DNA of 64,000 bases, from contig NZ_FRBE01000020.1 of the NCBI RefSeq assembly GCF_900142535.1, positions 1-64,000 on the forward strand, in the 5' to 3' direction. Position numbers and translations under genes: made by a program. This document shows positions 37,499 to 46,189 of this stretch, one piece after another. The notes under the pieces are model-generated. The model did not search any database, was not told the DNA's origin, and saw nothing but the letters and a program-made list of their open reading frames with translations. Source of the stretch: Fibrobacter sp. UWEL (GTDB lineage: Bacteria; Fibrobacterota; Fibrobacteria; Fibrobacterales; Fibrobacteraceae). How positions within the stretch are numbered: the first letter of the stretch is position 1; every line of letters begins with the position of its first letter.

Positions 37499-37523
37499 AG
37501 ACCACCCTGATGGGTGGTCCTTT
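37499..37523 (-). terminator. Terminator of tRNA-Arg(UCU)
   Basis: GACCACCC (37500-37507) pairs with GGGTGGTC (37512-37519); six T's follow on the minus strand. Confidence 0.9.
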
Positions 37524-37526
37524 TCA

Positions 37527-37600
37527 TACTCGAGGCGGGATTCGAACCCACGACCCTCTGCTTAGAAGGCAGATGCTCTATCCAACTGAGCTACTCGAGC
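37527..37600 (-). tRNA. tRNA-Arg, anticodon TCT
   Basis: A 74-nt cloverleaf: acceptor GCTCGAG/CTCGAGT (first pair G-T), D arm GCTC-AGTTGGATA-GAGC, anticodon arm TCTGC-CTTCTAA-GCAGA giving TCT for AGA/AGG codons, T arm GTGGG-TTCGAAT-CCCGC. CCA is not encoded. Promoter at 37626-37654, terminator at 37499-37523. Confidence 0.95.
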
Positions 37601-37625
37601 ATTTACCCCTTCAAGGGGTGAGGCA

Positions 37626-37654
37626 TATATAGCAATTTATTTGGATTTTTTCAA
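37626..37654 (-). promoter_or_regulatory. Promoter of tRNA-Arg(UCU)
   Basis: Minus strand: TTGAAA (37654-37649), 17 bases, TATATA (37631-37626). A GACCCCTT-type palindrome (ACCCCTTCAAGGGGT, 37605-37619) lies just downstream. Confidence 0.65.
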
Positions 37655-37661
37655 CCGAGGG

Positions 37662-37859
37662 CTACAGAAGGAAGTTCTTCATGGCGCTGGCTATGATGAA
37701 CAGGGGGAAGGAGAAGGCTAGAGCCAGGAGGGGGAGCAGCACGAGAAAGCGTACGTATTGATTCTGTTCAATGCGTTTCTGTTCTCGATCGATCCTGGCG
37801 ATCATCAGCTTGGTGATGCGGATCTGTCTTGAGATAATCCTTCTCTTTCGTTCATCCAT
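37662..37859 (-). CDS. Small membrane protein, unknown
   Basis: A 65-aa protein with a basic N-terminal half (MDERKRRIISRQIRITKL) predicted to be helical and cytosolic, and one membrane segment at about residues 38-60 (FLVLLPLLALAFSFPLFIIA). It starts 18 nt after the TlpA-like gene and may be co-transcribed. No family is recognised and the ribosome site is weak (AGGT), so it is probable rather than certain. Confidence 0.5.
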   Translation of the reverse strand: MDERKRRIISRQIRITKLMIARIDREQKRIEQNQYVRFLVLLPLLALAFSFPLFIIASAMKNFLL

Positions 37860-37877
37860 GAGGGTACTACCTGCGGA

Positions 37878-38435
37878 TTATTTTCTAAGCATCTTGTTGA
37901 GGGTTGCGCGCATGTGGTTCATGTTGGCTTCGTTTACCGTTTCGTAACGGTAGAAGGTGCCGTCCTTGTTCACCAGGTATACAACGGGGATGTAGCCGGT
38001 GCCATATACAGGTGCGAACTTGTAGTCTGCATCCTGGAATACGGGAATGACCACTTTGTACGTGTCGATGAAAGATCTGATATCGTTCTTCTTGATGCCG
38101 CCGCCGAGGCCGATGGCGATACCTGTCAGGCCGTCCTTTTCGTATTCCTTCATCAGGTCCTGAATTTCAGGCATATGGCGCTGGCAGTGGGGGCACTTGG
38201 GGCTGAAGTAATAGATCAGCAGGGGTCTGTTGGAAAAATGGCTGAACAGAATGCCCGGATCGCTAATGCCTGTGAGGGGCTTGGAAAAGTCCATCTTCAT
38301 AGGCTGGTTGGTGGTGGAATCCTGCATAAGGTTCACGTTGGCCATTGGCGGTTCGGGAGAAAGCTGTGCGTTTGAGACGCCTGCTGCAAGTGCAAAAAAT
38401 GCGGTAAAAGTAAACAATTTCGTAAAAATACGCAT
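37878..38435 (-). CDS. TlpA-like periplasmic thioredoxin
   Basis: A 185-aa exported thioredoxin-fold protein. The ATG at 38435 opens a signal peptide (MRIFTKLFTFTAFFALAAGVSNA); an AAGGA lies 12 nt upstream. After a 35-residue linker comes the fold: LLIYYFSPKCPHCQRHMPE with a CPHC redox pair, GIAIGLGGGIKK, and the cis-Pro loop TGYIPVVYLVNKDG. The pair CPHC is that of DsbA, while the overall layout is TlpA/ResA-like, so a thiol-disulfide reductase role in the periplasm is likely; the partner is unknown. Confidence 0.85.
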   Translation of the reverse strand: MRIFTKLFTFTAFFALAAGVSNAQLSPEPPMANVNLMQDSTTNQPMKMDFSKPLTGISDPGILFSHFSNRPLLIYYFSPKCPHCQRHMPEIQDLMKEYEKDGLTGIAIGLGGGIKKNDIRSFIDTYKVVIPVFQDADYKFAPVYGTGYIPVVYLVNKDGTFYRYETVNEANMNHMRATLNKMLRK

Positions 38436-38606
38436 GGTATCAAATTTTCCTTGGTAAGACCCATATCTCTTATTTTTCACATAAAATATGAAAAATTGGG
38501 GAAAATGTTGCACCAGAAACCTCGTTTTGTAAAAAAAAGATTGGTAAAGGGGGTGAAATGTTCTACAAATCACACTTTCGGGGCGATATAATAGTTTGGA
38601 GGCCGT

Positions 38607-39890
38607 ATGGCAAAAAGAGCTTGTGATGTGATTTCGTTTGGAGGGCTAGGGAACCTGCGTAGAAAGGTTTCTCTGCGACTGGATTGTCTTGAGCCGAAGT
38701 CCAAGCCCTCTGTGAAGAAACTTTTCGGATTTATGGATCTCATGAAACGTTTTTCTCTGGATGACTTGCGTTCCGTCTGGGGTGGTTTCCTGAAGGGGGA
38801 GGAACTTCTGCTTCCTTGTAATCAACTGACGGTTCGTACATACGGAAGCGTGGTTCCCGATAGGGCGGCGGCGGATCGACTGGCAAAGAGTATCACCTCC
38901 GAGGGAAACCCCTATTTGAAATTGTCCGACAAACTGGATAACGCCATCAAGATCGAGCGTTCCTTTGTGGAGGATTCGGTCCGGGTTTCGTACTTCAGGA
39001 TGGATAAGGAGGATCATCTGGATCGGGCTAGAGTCCTGATGAAGGTTGATTTTGCCGTGAAGGTGAAATTGAAGGAACCCATCAGGGCTGTGGGCGAAGA
39101 ATTGCTGAGGTATCCACGCAGTGTAGAAAACGCCGCCTATTTTTACCCGATGGTGAAGGCGTGCTTTGAAAATCCTTCGGCGGTAACCTACGATAGGGAC
39201 CATGGCTATTTTGCGGCTCCGTGCGCAACGGATGAGGCTGGCAATTGGCGCTTCGCCCTGGACTTGAAATTGGGACCGTCCTCATTGAAGGTATTGAAGG
39301 CGATTCGTCATGACTTGTATACCTTTGGTTCCCTTTGGAAGGAGCTAGAAAGTGATGGAAAGGAGCATGGCTTCTTTAAAACAGTGAATGTTCTCGGTAC
39401 GGGGATGGCTCCCTTTGCTGACTTTAGGCGTAGTTCCCTGAACAAGCCTGTGGTGGCGGAGGACTTGCGAGAAGCCGTTGAATTCTTGAAAATTTTTCCG
39501 GAAAAGGTGGGTAGCGGAATCGATGACAAATACTCCATAAATTATCTGGTTCATGGAGGATTGCAGATTTATTTTCATGGCCGTAATGAGGAAATCCGGA
39601 AATATGTGAGGGAACTTTCTGCTGGGACGTTGGAACAGGTGCAAAGTTTGCTTGCCTTGCATGAGTCTGCAGTGAGTTACGACAGAAATCGCAGGGAATG
39701 GGATGAACTGACGGACAACTTGTCTCTGGAGGAATGCCTCGGTGCTGAATTCTCCCCTTATGACAAGTATCTGGCTGCTTATTGGATTGAAAAAATCAAA
39801 AACGATCCGCTTGTATTCACGGATCATTCTTGCAAATGCATTAGGAACTATGCCCAGTGCCTGGTTTCTGGAGTTCCTTACGGAAGTTAG
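38607..39890 (+). CDS. Cytosolic protein, unknown function
   Basis: A 427-aa protein that I do not recognise. The start has GGAGG seven bases upstream. There is no signal peptide or membrane segment. The sequence is charged and mixed alpha/beta (KKLFGFMDLMKRFSLDDLRSVWGGFLKGEELLLP; DDKYSINYLVHGGLQIYFHGRNEEIRKYVREL), and ends with a short Cys group (HSCKCIRNYAQC). It is monocistronic between divergent and convergent neighbours. Codon use is less biased than in housekeeping genes. Confidence 0.72.
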   Translation: MAKRACDVISFGGLGNLRRKVSLRLDCLEPKSKPSVKKLFGFMDLMKRFSLDDLRSVWGGFLKGEELLLPCNQLTVRTYGSVVPDRAAADRLAKSITSEGNPYLKLSDKLDNAIKIERSFVEDSVRVSYFRMDKEDHLDRARVLMKVDFAVKVKLKEPIRAVGEELLRYPRSVENAAYFYPMVKACFENPSAVTYDRDHGYFAAPCATDEAGNWRFALDLKLGPSSLKVLKAIRHDLYTFGSLWKELESDGKEHGFFKTVNVLGTGMAPFADFRRSSLNKPVVAEDLREAVEFLKIFPEKVGSGIDDKYSINYLVHGGLQIYFHGRNEEIRKYVRELSAGTLEQVQSLLALHESAVSYDRNRREWDELTDNLSLEECLGAEFSPYDKYLAAYWIEKIKNDPLVFTDHSCKCIRNYAQCLVSGVPYGS

Positions 39891-39913
39891 AGCGTATAGA
39901 GAGTGCTCGTCTG

Positions 39914-41668
39914 CTATAGAGAGAGAGCTGTGGTAATGGAGTAATGGATGTCGCCCTTACGAGCCCCATTCAGCGGGACGCTTACGTCCACCCGGTTGAT
40001 TAGTCGGCTGATGGACTTGGTCTGTGCAAAACGAGCGCCAATACCGAGAACGTAAATCAGATCCTTGCGGTTGATGTCATCAAAGTCCCAGGCGGTTTCG
40101 CCAACACTGGCAAAGGCTGCAAACACTGGCATGAAGGTTGCCAGTTCAAAGTTGGGGAACCAGCGCTGTTCCAGGGAACCGTAGACACGAGCCTGTCCCG
40201 TATAGTAGCTTATGGGGAAGCCGGTAAATCCATCGGCGCCGCCCAAAGAAAGTTGCACACCATATGGGGTGTTCTCGTAGAAGTCAACGACTCCCATGAG
40301 AACGGTGGAAAGTGCGTTGGTGGGATGGAAAATGTACTCGCCGTTCAACTTGCCGTAAAAGTCGTGCTGGTTGCCGTGATCCAGATAGAAGCGAGCATTG
40401 GATTGCAAGGTTAAGTGATGCATGCCTGTTCCCAGATACATGTCTCCCCAGAGGTCCATACGGATATCATTGTTGTTGGCGGCCAGCTGTTCGTAGTTTT
40501 TGGAAAGCTGGAACTTTAGGCTGTAGCCTTTCTGGATGTCTTCCGTCCATTTTACGTTATGGAAGTTCTTGATTTTTTCGTAACGGTAGTTGTTGATCAT
40601 CAGGTAGAAACCGAGGCGGGAATCCTTGACGTCGGGAAGCCATTCATTCCAGGCTGTTGCGGAGTCTAGAGCGTAAGTTTGGTCCGCATCCCTAAAGATA
40701 TAGCGGAACATCTTGCCGTCTACAGCTGTGGAACGCTTGTAGTCGTAAGTGGCGCCCAGATAAAGCTTGCGGTGTACGCCCCCGAAGGAGCGTGCTAGAC
40801 GGAAACTAAGGGAGTCGTTTCTAAAGTCCTCCACCTTCATCAACTCGACGGTTTTCTTGCCGTTATAACGGGGCAGACTCTTTAGGTACAAATTTCGTAC
40901 AGAATCGGATGACGCTGTAATGGGGTAAGGAGTTGCTCCTTCAGGCATATCCCCACTCCCATAGACGTGGTAGAAACTCTGGCTCTTGAGTCCTGCAATT
41001 GTATATGCCCATTGATTCTTGCTTCGACTAAGGAAGGGCATGTTCATGACGCCGCTAATGAGGTAACCGTCTGTATTGTAGCTACCTAGCAGGTCAAGCT
41101 GGTTATAACGGAACAGAAAGTGAGGAGCCCCATATTCCAGTTGGTACATGTCTCGCAGTTCTTCGTGACCGTAGTAGAATCCAAGCTTATGCCCTAGACC
41201 GAGAAAATTGCTTTCCTGAACGCCTATGCCATAAGTCCATTCGTCTCCAGGATGGCCTAGGCCTACGAGGGGGGATAAGGTCCAGTTGTCGCTGGTCTTG
41301 ACTTTCGCAATGTTTTTTCCATTTTCATTCGAAATGGTAATGCTTGCGTCGGAAAGATACTTCTGGGTACGAAGGAATCGTTCCGCTTCAATAATCTTCA
41401 AACTGTCGACAGTATCGCCCGGATCGAAGAGCAAAAGCTTTCGTACGGTGGATTCCGTAGTTTGAATATGGAGTATGTTCAGGATGTCGTAAACCCACTT
41501 GTCATACTTGGTATGATATTTGGAATCGTCGAAGGCGTCGCCAATATCAAACTGAATTTCGTCAATCTGAACACCACTGGTGCTCTTTTCTGCTACAGAA
41601 GAGGAATCTCCCTGGGCAAGGGAGAAAGCCGCGAAAGTCAAAAGTATTGCAAGTGGTAAAATGCGCAT
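39914..41668 (-). CDS. Omp85-like outer-membrane protein with one POTRA-like domain
   Basis: A 584-aa exported protein with signal peptide MRILPLAILLTFAAFSLA. Residues about 75-130 look like one POTRA domain (TVRKLLLFDPGDTVDSLKIIEAERFLRTQKYLSDASITI). The rest is a predicted beta barrel (YGIGVQESNFLGLGHKLGFYYG), with an LGGADGFTGFP segment resembling the L6 region of Omp85 barrels and a final strand IHYSITTALSL. It is too short for BamA, which has five POTRAs; a lipid or protein exporter of the superfamily is more likely. AGGA precedes the start, with TATATT about 25 nt further up. Confidence 0.78.
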   Translation of the reverse strand: MRILPLAILLTFAAFSLAQGDSSSVAEKSTSGVQIDEIQFDIGDAFDDSKYHTKYDKWVYDILNILHIQTTESTVRKLLLFDPGDTVDSLKIIEAERFLRTQKYLSDASITISNENGKNIAKVKTSDNWTLSPLVGLGHPGDEWTYGIGVQESNFLGLGHKLGFYYGHEELRDMYQLEYGAPHFLFRYNQLDLLGSYNTDGYLISGVMNMPFLSRSKNQWAYTIAGLKSQSFYHVYGSGDMPEGATPYPITASSDSVRNLYLKSLPRYNGKKTVELMKVEDFRNDSLSFRLARSFGGVHRKLYLGATYDYKRSTAVDGKMFRYIFRDADQTYALDSATAWNEWLPDVKDSRLGFYLMINNYRYEKIKNFHNVKWTEDIQKGYSLKFQLSKNYEQLAANNNDIRMDLWGDMYLGTGMHHLTLQSNARFYLDHGNQHDFYGKLNGEYIFHPTNALSTVLMGVVDFYENTPYGVQLSLGGADGFTGFPISYYTGQARVYGSLEQRWFPNFELATFMPVFAAFASVGETAWDFDDINRKDLIYVLGIGARFAQTKSISRLINRVDVSVPLNGARKGDIHYSITTALSL

Positions 41669-41718
41669 AGAAAATCCTAACTCGTCCCCGCAATATAAAA
41701 AATTAAGGGTTCCTAGAA

Positions 41719-41748
41719 TTGCAACGAAAGGCGGTTCTTTCTATATTT
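41719..41748 (+). promoter_or_regulatory. Promoter of RNase P RNA
   Basis: TTGCAA (41719-41724), 17 bases, TATATT (41742-41747), continuing TGGGC. The RNA's first G falls about six bases after the box. Confidence 0.8.
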
Positions 41749-41753
41749 GGGCT

Positions 41754-42118
41754 GGGCAGCGGATGGCCGCCGGCGAGAAGCAATTCAGACTGGAGGAAAG
41801 TCCGGGCACCACAGAGCAGGATACTGGATAACGTCCAGGCGCGGAAACGCGACAGAAAGTGCAACAGAAATTATACCGCCTGCGCAAGCAGGTAAGGGTG
41901 AAATGGCGAGGTAAGAGCTCACCGCATTCCTGGTGACAGGGGTGGCAATGTAAACCTTATCCGGTGCAAGACCAAGCAGGAGTTCGTCCGTAAGGACCTG
42001 ATGCGGCTCGTGTCAGCTGAACATCCGGGTAGGTCGCTTGAGGCGGCTGGTAACAGTTCGTCCAGAGAGATGGTCATCACTCCGCAAGGGGTACAGAACC
42101 CGGCTTATAACTGCCCGT
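41754..42118 (+). ncRNA. rnpB: RNase P RNA
   Basis: This is the catalytic RNA that trims tRNA 5' ends. The conserved landmarks are in order: P1 GGGCAG (41755-41759 region) pairing with CTGCCC (42111-42116); GAGGAAAGTCCGGGC (41793-41807 region), ACAGAAA, GGTAAGGGTGAAA, the GTAAACC block, and the 3' consensus ACAGAACCCGGCTTATAA. The length of about 365 nt and the layout are those of the ancestral (type A) class. A terminator follows. Confidence 0.95.
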
Positions 42119-42125
42119 AGAATTT

Positions 42126-42158
42126 AAAGGCCTCCGACATTATTAGTCGGAGGCTTTT
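42126..42158. terminator. Bidirectional terminator after rnpB
   Basis: GCCTCCGAC (42130-42138) pairs with GTCGGAGGC (42146-42154), flanked by AAAG and TTTT. It can also end the FadL-like gene on the minus strand. Confidence 0.88.
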
Positions 42159-42187
42159 AAAATTACGTGCTCTGGATTCCTGCGGGG

Positions 42188-43612
42188 TTAGAAGTCCAGG
42201 TCTACGCCGATACCGAAGCCGCGGCTAGTGCGTTCGTAGGTGTTAAGACCGTATTCTTCCTTGTCGGTATCCTTGTTGTATCGGGTGTGGTAGTAGCCGA
42301 GGTCAAGTCTCACATGGTCGTTCACGCGGTAGGCAAGGCCAAGACCTAAGGTAGTGGTGTTCAGGAGCTGGCTCATGTCGCTGACGTAGTCGTCGGTACG
42401 GTCGCAGCGGTAGATAATAAGGCCAGTACTGATGGTCCAGCGTTTGAAGAAGTCAATTTCGACACCATACATGAATTCGTGGCTGTTTCCCAGGTAATCT
42501 TCTGTATCGCCGGTGAGGTCGATGTCTTCGTCAAACCACAGGTTGTAACCCAGGGAAATTCGTGCGTTGTCCAGGACGGAGTAGGTCAGGCCCACAGCCA
42601 ACATGGCGGGAACGTCGGCGTGATCCTTCTTGCCGTCGTCAAAGTCGCTCAAGCCCACTTCGTTCACCTTGGTGTCGTTTTCCATTTCGATTTCAGTCTT
42701 CATTTCATACTTGACGCCAACGGTCAGGCGCTTGTACTTGAAGGATGCGCCAAAGATGGGAGCGAAGCCGAAGCCTTCCTGTTCAACGTCCAGTTTCTTG
42801 TCGCTGACTGCGTAGGCGTAACCTGCCATGGCTTCTGCCTTGGCGGCAAGTTCAGCGGCCTGACCTTCATAGCCAGCGGCCTTTGCCTGCTTTGCGGTGT
42901 TTTCTAGGTAAGAAGAAATCTGGTTGAACGTTTCTGCTGCTTCCACCATCTTTCCATCAAGACCGAACTGTTCCATGGTGGGGTTGATCTTCACGTTGGA
43001 GAGACTTGCTTCGTAATGGTTGTAGGAGTAAGTCAGGCGGCCACCGACGTAGACGCTGAACATGTCTGCGAACTGGTAGGCTGCACCCAGGGCAAAACCA
43101 ATCTGGTAGGAGGATGCTTCCAAGGAGATGTCTGCCTCGTAAGACGTAGTGGGGAGGCCTGCCTGGGACAGCATCATGGGAAGTGCTGCCAACTGGGTGT
43201 CAAAGGAGGGGATTCCATCCTTGAAGTTCAGGGAGCCACCGCCGCCAATGACGCCGATGGTGGTGGAAATTGCCAGGTTGCCGTAGTGCCATGTGCCGTG
43301 TACACCGGGCATGGAGGGGGCAAAGGTGTCGCCCTTGTATTCCTTCTTGCCTCCTTCAAACAGGGGAGACTCGGTAGTAATGGTGCGGCCCTGCCAGAAA
43401 GTCTGGTTAGAAAGAGACAGGTGGAAGCCGTCCTTCATGAAGGCGGTACCTGCGGGGTTGTAGTAAGGGGCGTCGTTATCTGTGGTAGCGTTACGGGCTA
43501 CGCTACGGAGAAATGCTGCGGAGTGGTTGTTATTGGTGGTAGCACCGCCTGCAAACAGGCTCGTTGCGGTTAGGCCGATTACGGCTGCTGATTTCACCCA
43601 ATCGTTAAACAT
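42188..43612 (-). CDS. FadL/OMPP1-type outer-membrane transport protein
   Basis: A 474-aa beta-barrel protein of the FadL/TodX family, which takes up long-chain fatty acids or other hydrophobic compounds. The ATG at 43612 has AAGGAG upstream and opens a signal peptide ending near SLFAGG. The family N-terminus follows: NNHSAAFLRSVARNATTDNDAPYYNPAGTAFMKDGFHLSLSNQ, with the plug/hatch NPAG motif. An acidic/Ala-rich insert lies at about residues 225-275. The chain ends in RGFGIGVDLDF, a typical C-terminal beta signal with final Phe. A fadD-type ligase lies 13 kb away in the same window. Confidence 0.9.
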   Translation of the reverse strand: MFNDWVKSAAVIGLTATSLFAGGATTNNNHSAAFLRSVARNATTDNDAPYYNPAGTAFMKDGFHLSLSNQTFWQGRTITTESPLFEGGKKEYKGDTFAPSMPGVHGTWHYGNLAISTTIGVIGGGGSLNFKDGIPSFDTQLAALPMMLSQAGLPTTSYEADISLEASSYQIGFALGAAYQFADMFSVYVGGRLTYSYNHYEASLSNVKINPTMEQFGLDGKMVEAAETFNQISSYLENTAKQAKAAGYEGQAAELAAKAEAMAGYAYAVSDKKLDVEQEGFGFAPIFGASFKYKRLTVGVKYEMKTEIEMENDTKVNEVGLSDFDDGKKDHADVPAMLAVGLTYSVLDNARISLGYNLWFDEDIDLTGDTEDYLGNSHEFMYGVEIDFFKRWTISTGLIIYRCDRTDDYVSDMSQLLNTTTLGLGLAYRVNDHVRLDLGYYHTRYNKDTDKEEYGLNTYERTSRGFGIGVDLDF

Positions 43613-43773
43613 AAGTACTCCTTTTGTAAGCATTTTTTAACAAGATAAATCTTTATTCAAGGAAAAATCTTTCAAAATACTTACATTTTTATTACAACTT
43701 GGAAAAGGGGTAATTTTGACCTTCCTTTTTTTTGTATGCATGCTTGTTCATCCTGAATTTCTAAATTCGTTCT

Positions 43774-44079
43774 ATGATCGCAAAAAAAGAATGGAAGAAC
43801 ATCATCCTCCGAATAGAAATCATCATTGGCGTTATTGCTATGCTGATGGGGCTTGGTGTGACTATTTGGGTCTGGAGCGAAGGTTATTTCGTTGGCACCT
43901 TGATGATGGTGGTTACGGGGCTCATTAGCGTTTTCCTGGGGATCAAGGAACTGGTGGCCCCTATGGACAATATGCTTCAATGGCTGCCTTTGTTCTACAT
44001 TATTGTTAGGCGTACATTCTTCTTCCTGAACCTTGTGCTGTGTGCCTTGGTTCTAGGAACCGTAACTCAATTGCTTTAG
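43774..44079 (+). CDS. Small polytopic membrane protein, unknown
   Basis: A 101-aa protein with three or four predicted membrane segments (about residues 10-33, 38-58, 64-80 and 80-100). No family is recognised. There is no Shine-Dalgarno; TAAATT (43762-43767) ends six bases before the ATG, as in other genes here. A terminator follows, and recG converges from the other side. The reading frame is preferred over the overlapping ones because of its uniform hydrophobic segments. Confidence 0.62.
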   Translation: MIAKKEWKNIILRIEIIIGVIAMLMGLGVTIWVWSEGYFVGTLMMVVTGLISVFLGIKELVAPMDNMLQWLPLFYIIVRRTFFFLNLVLCALVLGTVTQLL

Positions 44080-44082
44080 AAT

Positions 44083-44112
44083 GAAAGGGGCGAGCTAATG
44101 CTCGCCTTTCTT
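44083..44112. terminator. Terminator between convergent genes
   Basis: GGCGAGC (44089-44095) pairs with GCTCGCC (44100-44106), extended by GAAAG/CTTTC around a two-base bulge. Confidence 0.72.
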
Positions 44113-46171
44113 AATGGATTCCGTCTTCGTTGGCGGAGGGCTTTTCCTGATACCAGAGCTGGATTTTTTCCCGGGCATCTTCGTTGAAGGCGTCTCCATC
44201 CTTCAGGATATGGTCCGCAATTTCCAATGTCTGGGAAATCAGTTCCTGGTCGTGAATCCAGTCAAACCAGCGGAATACCCAACTTCCGCTTTGTTCGTTA
44301 CCTTCCAGGTTGCCAGCCCCGCGGGCGGCAAGGTCCAGTTCTGCAATTTCAAATCCGTCTTCCGTGTGGCTGAACTGGGTCAGGCGTTCTATGGAATTCT
44401 CGGCGGCATCCCCCTCGGGCATCATCAGGAAGCACCAGGCCTGAACGTCTCCGCGGCCCACACGACCTCGAAGCTGATGGAGCTGGGCAAGCCCGAAACG
44501 GTCCGGGGAATCGATGGCCATCACGTTTGCCTGGGGAACATTGACGCCCACTTCGATGACGGTGGTGGCTACTAGAATATGGACTTGTCCTGCGGCGAAA
44601 CGCTTTAAGGTTTCGTCACGGACGGCTTCATCCATCTGGCCGTGAATGCCTTCTACTACGAGAGTCGAATCAAATGCCCGAAGTTCTCGGACCACGTCAT
44701 CGACGCTTCGTGCGGGGACCCCTTCAGAATCTTTATCCGTGCTGTTGACCTTGCTGACAATCCAGTAACAGAGGTTTCCATTCTTCGCTTCATTGGCGAT
44801 GAACCGCTTCATGTCGTTACGCTTGTCTGCAGGAACCAGGCGTGTCTTGATGGGCTTTCGTCCTGCGGGTTTTTCCTTGATGGAAATGACCTTCAGGTCG
44901 CCATACATGGTCATTGCCAAACTTCTGGGAATGGGCGTTGCACTCATGACCAACATGTCGGGATATTCACCCTTTGCCAGCAACGCTTCGCGTTGGCCCA
45001 CGCCAAAACGGTGCTGTTCGTCAATAATCACAAAACCCAGCTTTGCAAATTCCACATCCTTGGAGAACAGGGCGTGGGTGCCGATGACGGCCTGGCAAAG
45101 ACCCATCTGGAGTTCTCCCAGAATAGCCTTACGTTCTGCAGCGGGTGTGGCGCCTACCAACAGTTCCACTCGCATACCTGCCGCTTCAAATACGGGCTTC
45201 ATTTGTTTGTAGTGCTGCCTTGCCAGGATGTCTGTGGGGACCATCAGGGCGCTTTGTTCCCCAGATCCGCAGACGGCAAGCATTGATAGCATGGCCACCA
45301 CGGTCTTGCCACAGCCTACATCACCTTGTAGCAATGCGTGGAACTGCTTCTTTCCGTTGAGACCGGATACGATTTCGTTCAGTGCTTTTTCCTGTCCGTC
45401 CGTGAGGCTGAAGGGCAGTTCCGATTTAGCCTTCATTACAAGACCTAGGTCCACCTGACGCTCGTGACCTCGCAACATCTGACTCTCGCGGCGCTTGACC
45501 ATGCGGAGGCAGAAGGGGAGAAGTTCCAGAATCTTAAGCTGCTGTTTTGCCTTGCGGATTTCGTTGAAGTCTACTGGTAGATGCAGTGCCTTCAAGTTTG
45601 CAAGAACTGGATTGAAGTGGAGATAATCCGTCAGTGCCTTGGGGCAAAGTCCAGGAAGGGTCAAGGAAGGAAAGTTAAATACAACCTTATACCAGTTCCT
45701 CAAGGATTTCTGGGTAATACGACTCTTGACCATGGCTTCCGTCATGGGATACACCGGGAGAATTTGGCCGGAGAACTGTTCGTCTTCGTCAAATCGTTGC
45801 ATGTCCGGATGGGTCATCTGGAAGCCGCGGTATTCACCGACTGTGCCAGTTACAAGCCAGTGGGAGCCGGGCTGGATTCGCTTGCTATGGTAGCTGTAGC
45901 CCTGGAAAAATGTCAGGTTGATTTCGCCTGTTCCATCGGCAAGGGTGGCGACAAACCTGCTAGACCTACCGCGGATAATTCCTGCTCGAATGATCTTTCC
46001 TATGAGGACCACGCGCTCCCCGGCATGAAGGTTTCCAATCTGGGAAACCTTAGTCTGGTCTAGATAAGTACGGGGAATATTATAGAGAAAATCCGAAAGG
46101 GAAACGATGCCCGCAGCCTTGAGGGCGTCCAAACTTTTTGGTCCCATTTTAGGGAGATTGGAAAGATCCAT
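44111..46171 (-). CDS. recG: ATP-dependent DNA helicase RecG
   Basis: RecG remodels stalled replication forks and branched DNA. The 686-aa protein has an N-terminal wedge domain (OB fold at about 60-150), then the helicase core: GDVGCGKTVVAML (Walker A), IIDEQHRFGVGQR (DEQH box), SATPIPRSLAMTMYGD, ATTVIEVGVNVPQA and QLHQLRGRVGRG (motif VI). The ATG at 46171 has GAAGG eight bases upstream and is preferred over a TTG at 46189. It starts 18 nt after the Mce gene, so both are probably in one transcript. Confidence 0.96.
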   Translation of the reverse strand: MDLSNLPKMGPKSLDALKAAGIVSLSDFLYNIPRTYLDQTKVSQIGNLHAGERVVLIGKIIRAGIIRGRSSRFVATLADGTGEINLTFFQGYSYHSKRIQPGSHWLVTGTVGEYRGFQMTHPDMQRFDEDEQFSGQILPVYPMTEAMVKSRITQKSLRNWYKVVFNFPSLTLPGLCPKALTDYLHFNPVLANLKALHLPVDFNEIRKAKQQLKILELLPFCLRMVKRRESQMLRGHERQVDLGLVMKAKSELPFSLTDGQEKALNEIVSGLNGKKQFHALLQGDVGCGKTVVAMLSMLAVCGSGEQSALMVPTDILARQHYKQMKPVFEAAGMRVELLVGATPAAERKAILGELQMGLCQAVIGTHALFSKDVEFAKLGFVIIDEQHRFGVGQREALLAKGEYPDMLVMSATPIPRSLAMTMYGDLKVISIKEKPAGRKPIKTRLVPADKRNDMKRFIANEAKNGNLCYWIVSKVNSTDKDSEGVPARSVDDVVRELRAFDSTLVVEGIHGQMDEAVRDETLKRFAAGQVHILVATTVIEVGVNVPQANVMAIDSPDRFGLAQLHQLRGRVGRGDVQAWCFLMMPEGDAAENSIERLTQFSHTEDGFEIAELDLAARGAGNLEGNEQSGSWVFRWFDWIHDQELISQTLEIADHILKDGDAFNEDAREKIQLWYQEKPSANEDGIH

Positions 46172-46189
46172 GAGGAAACCTTCTTCCAA

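Noticed and set aside
37356-37565. Small open frame across the tRNA-Arg region
   Set aside because: It consists of palindromes and the antisense strand of the tRNA gene (RRDSNPRPSA), a common false prediction.
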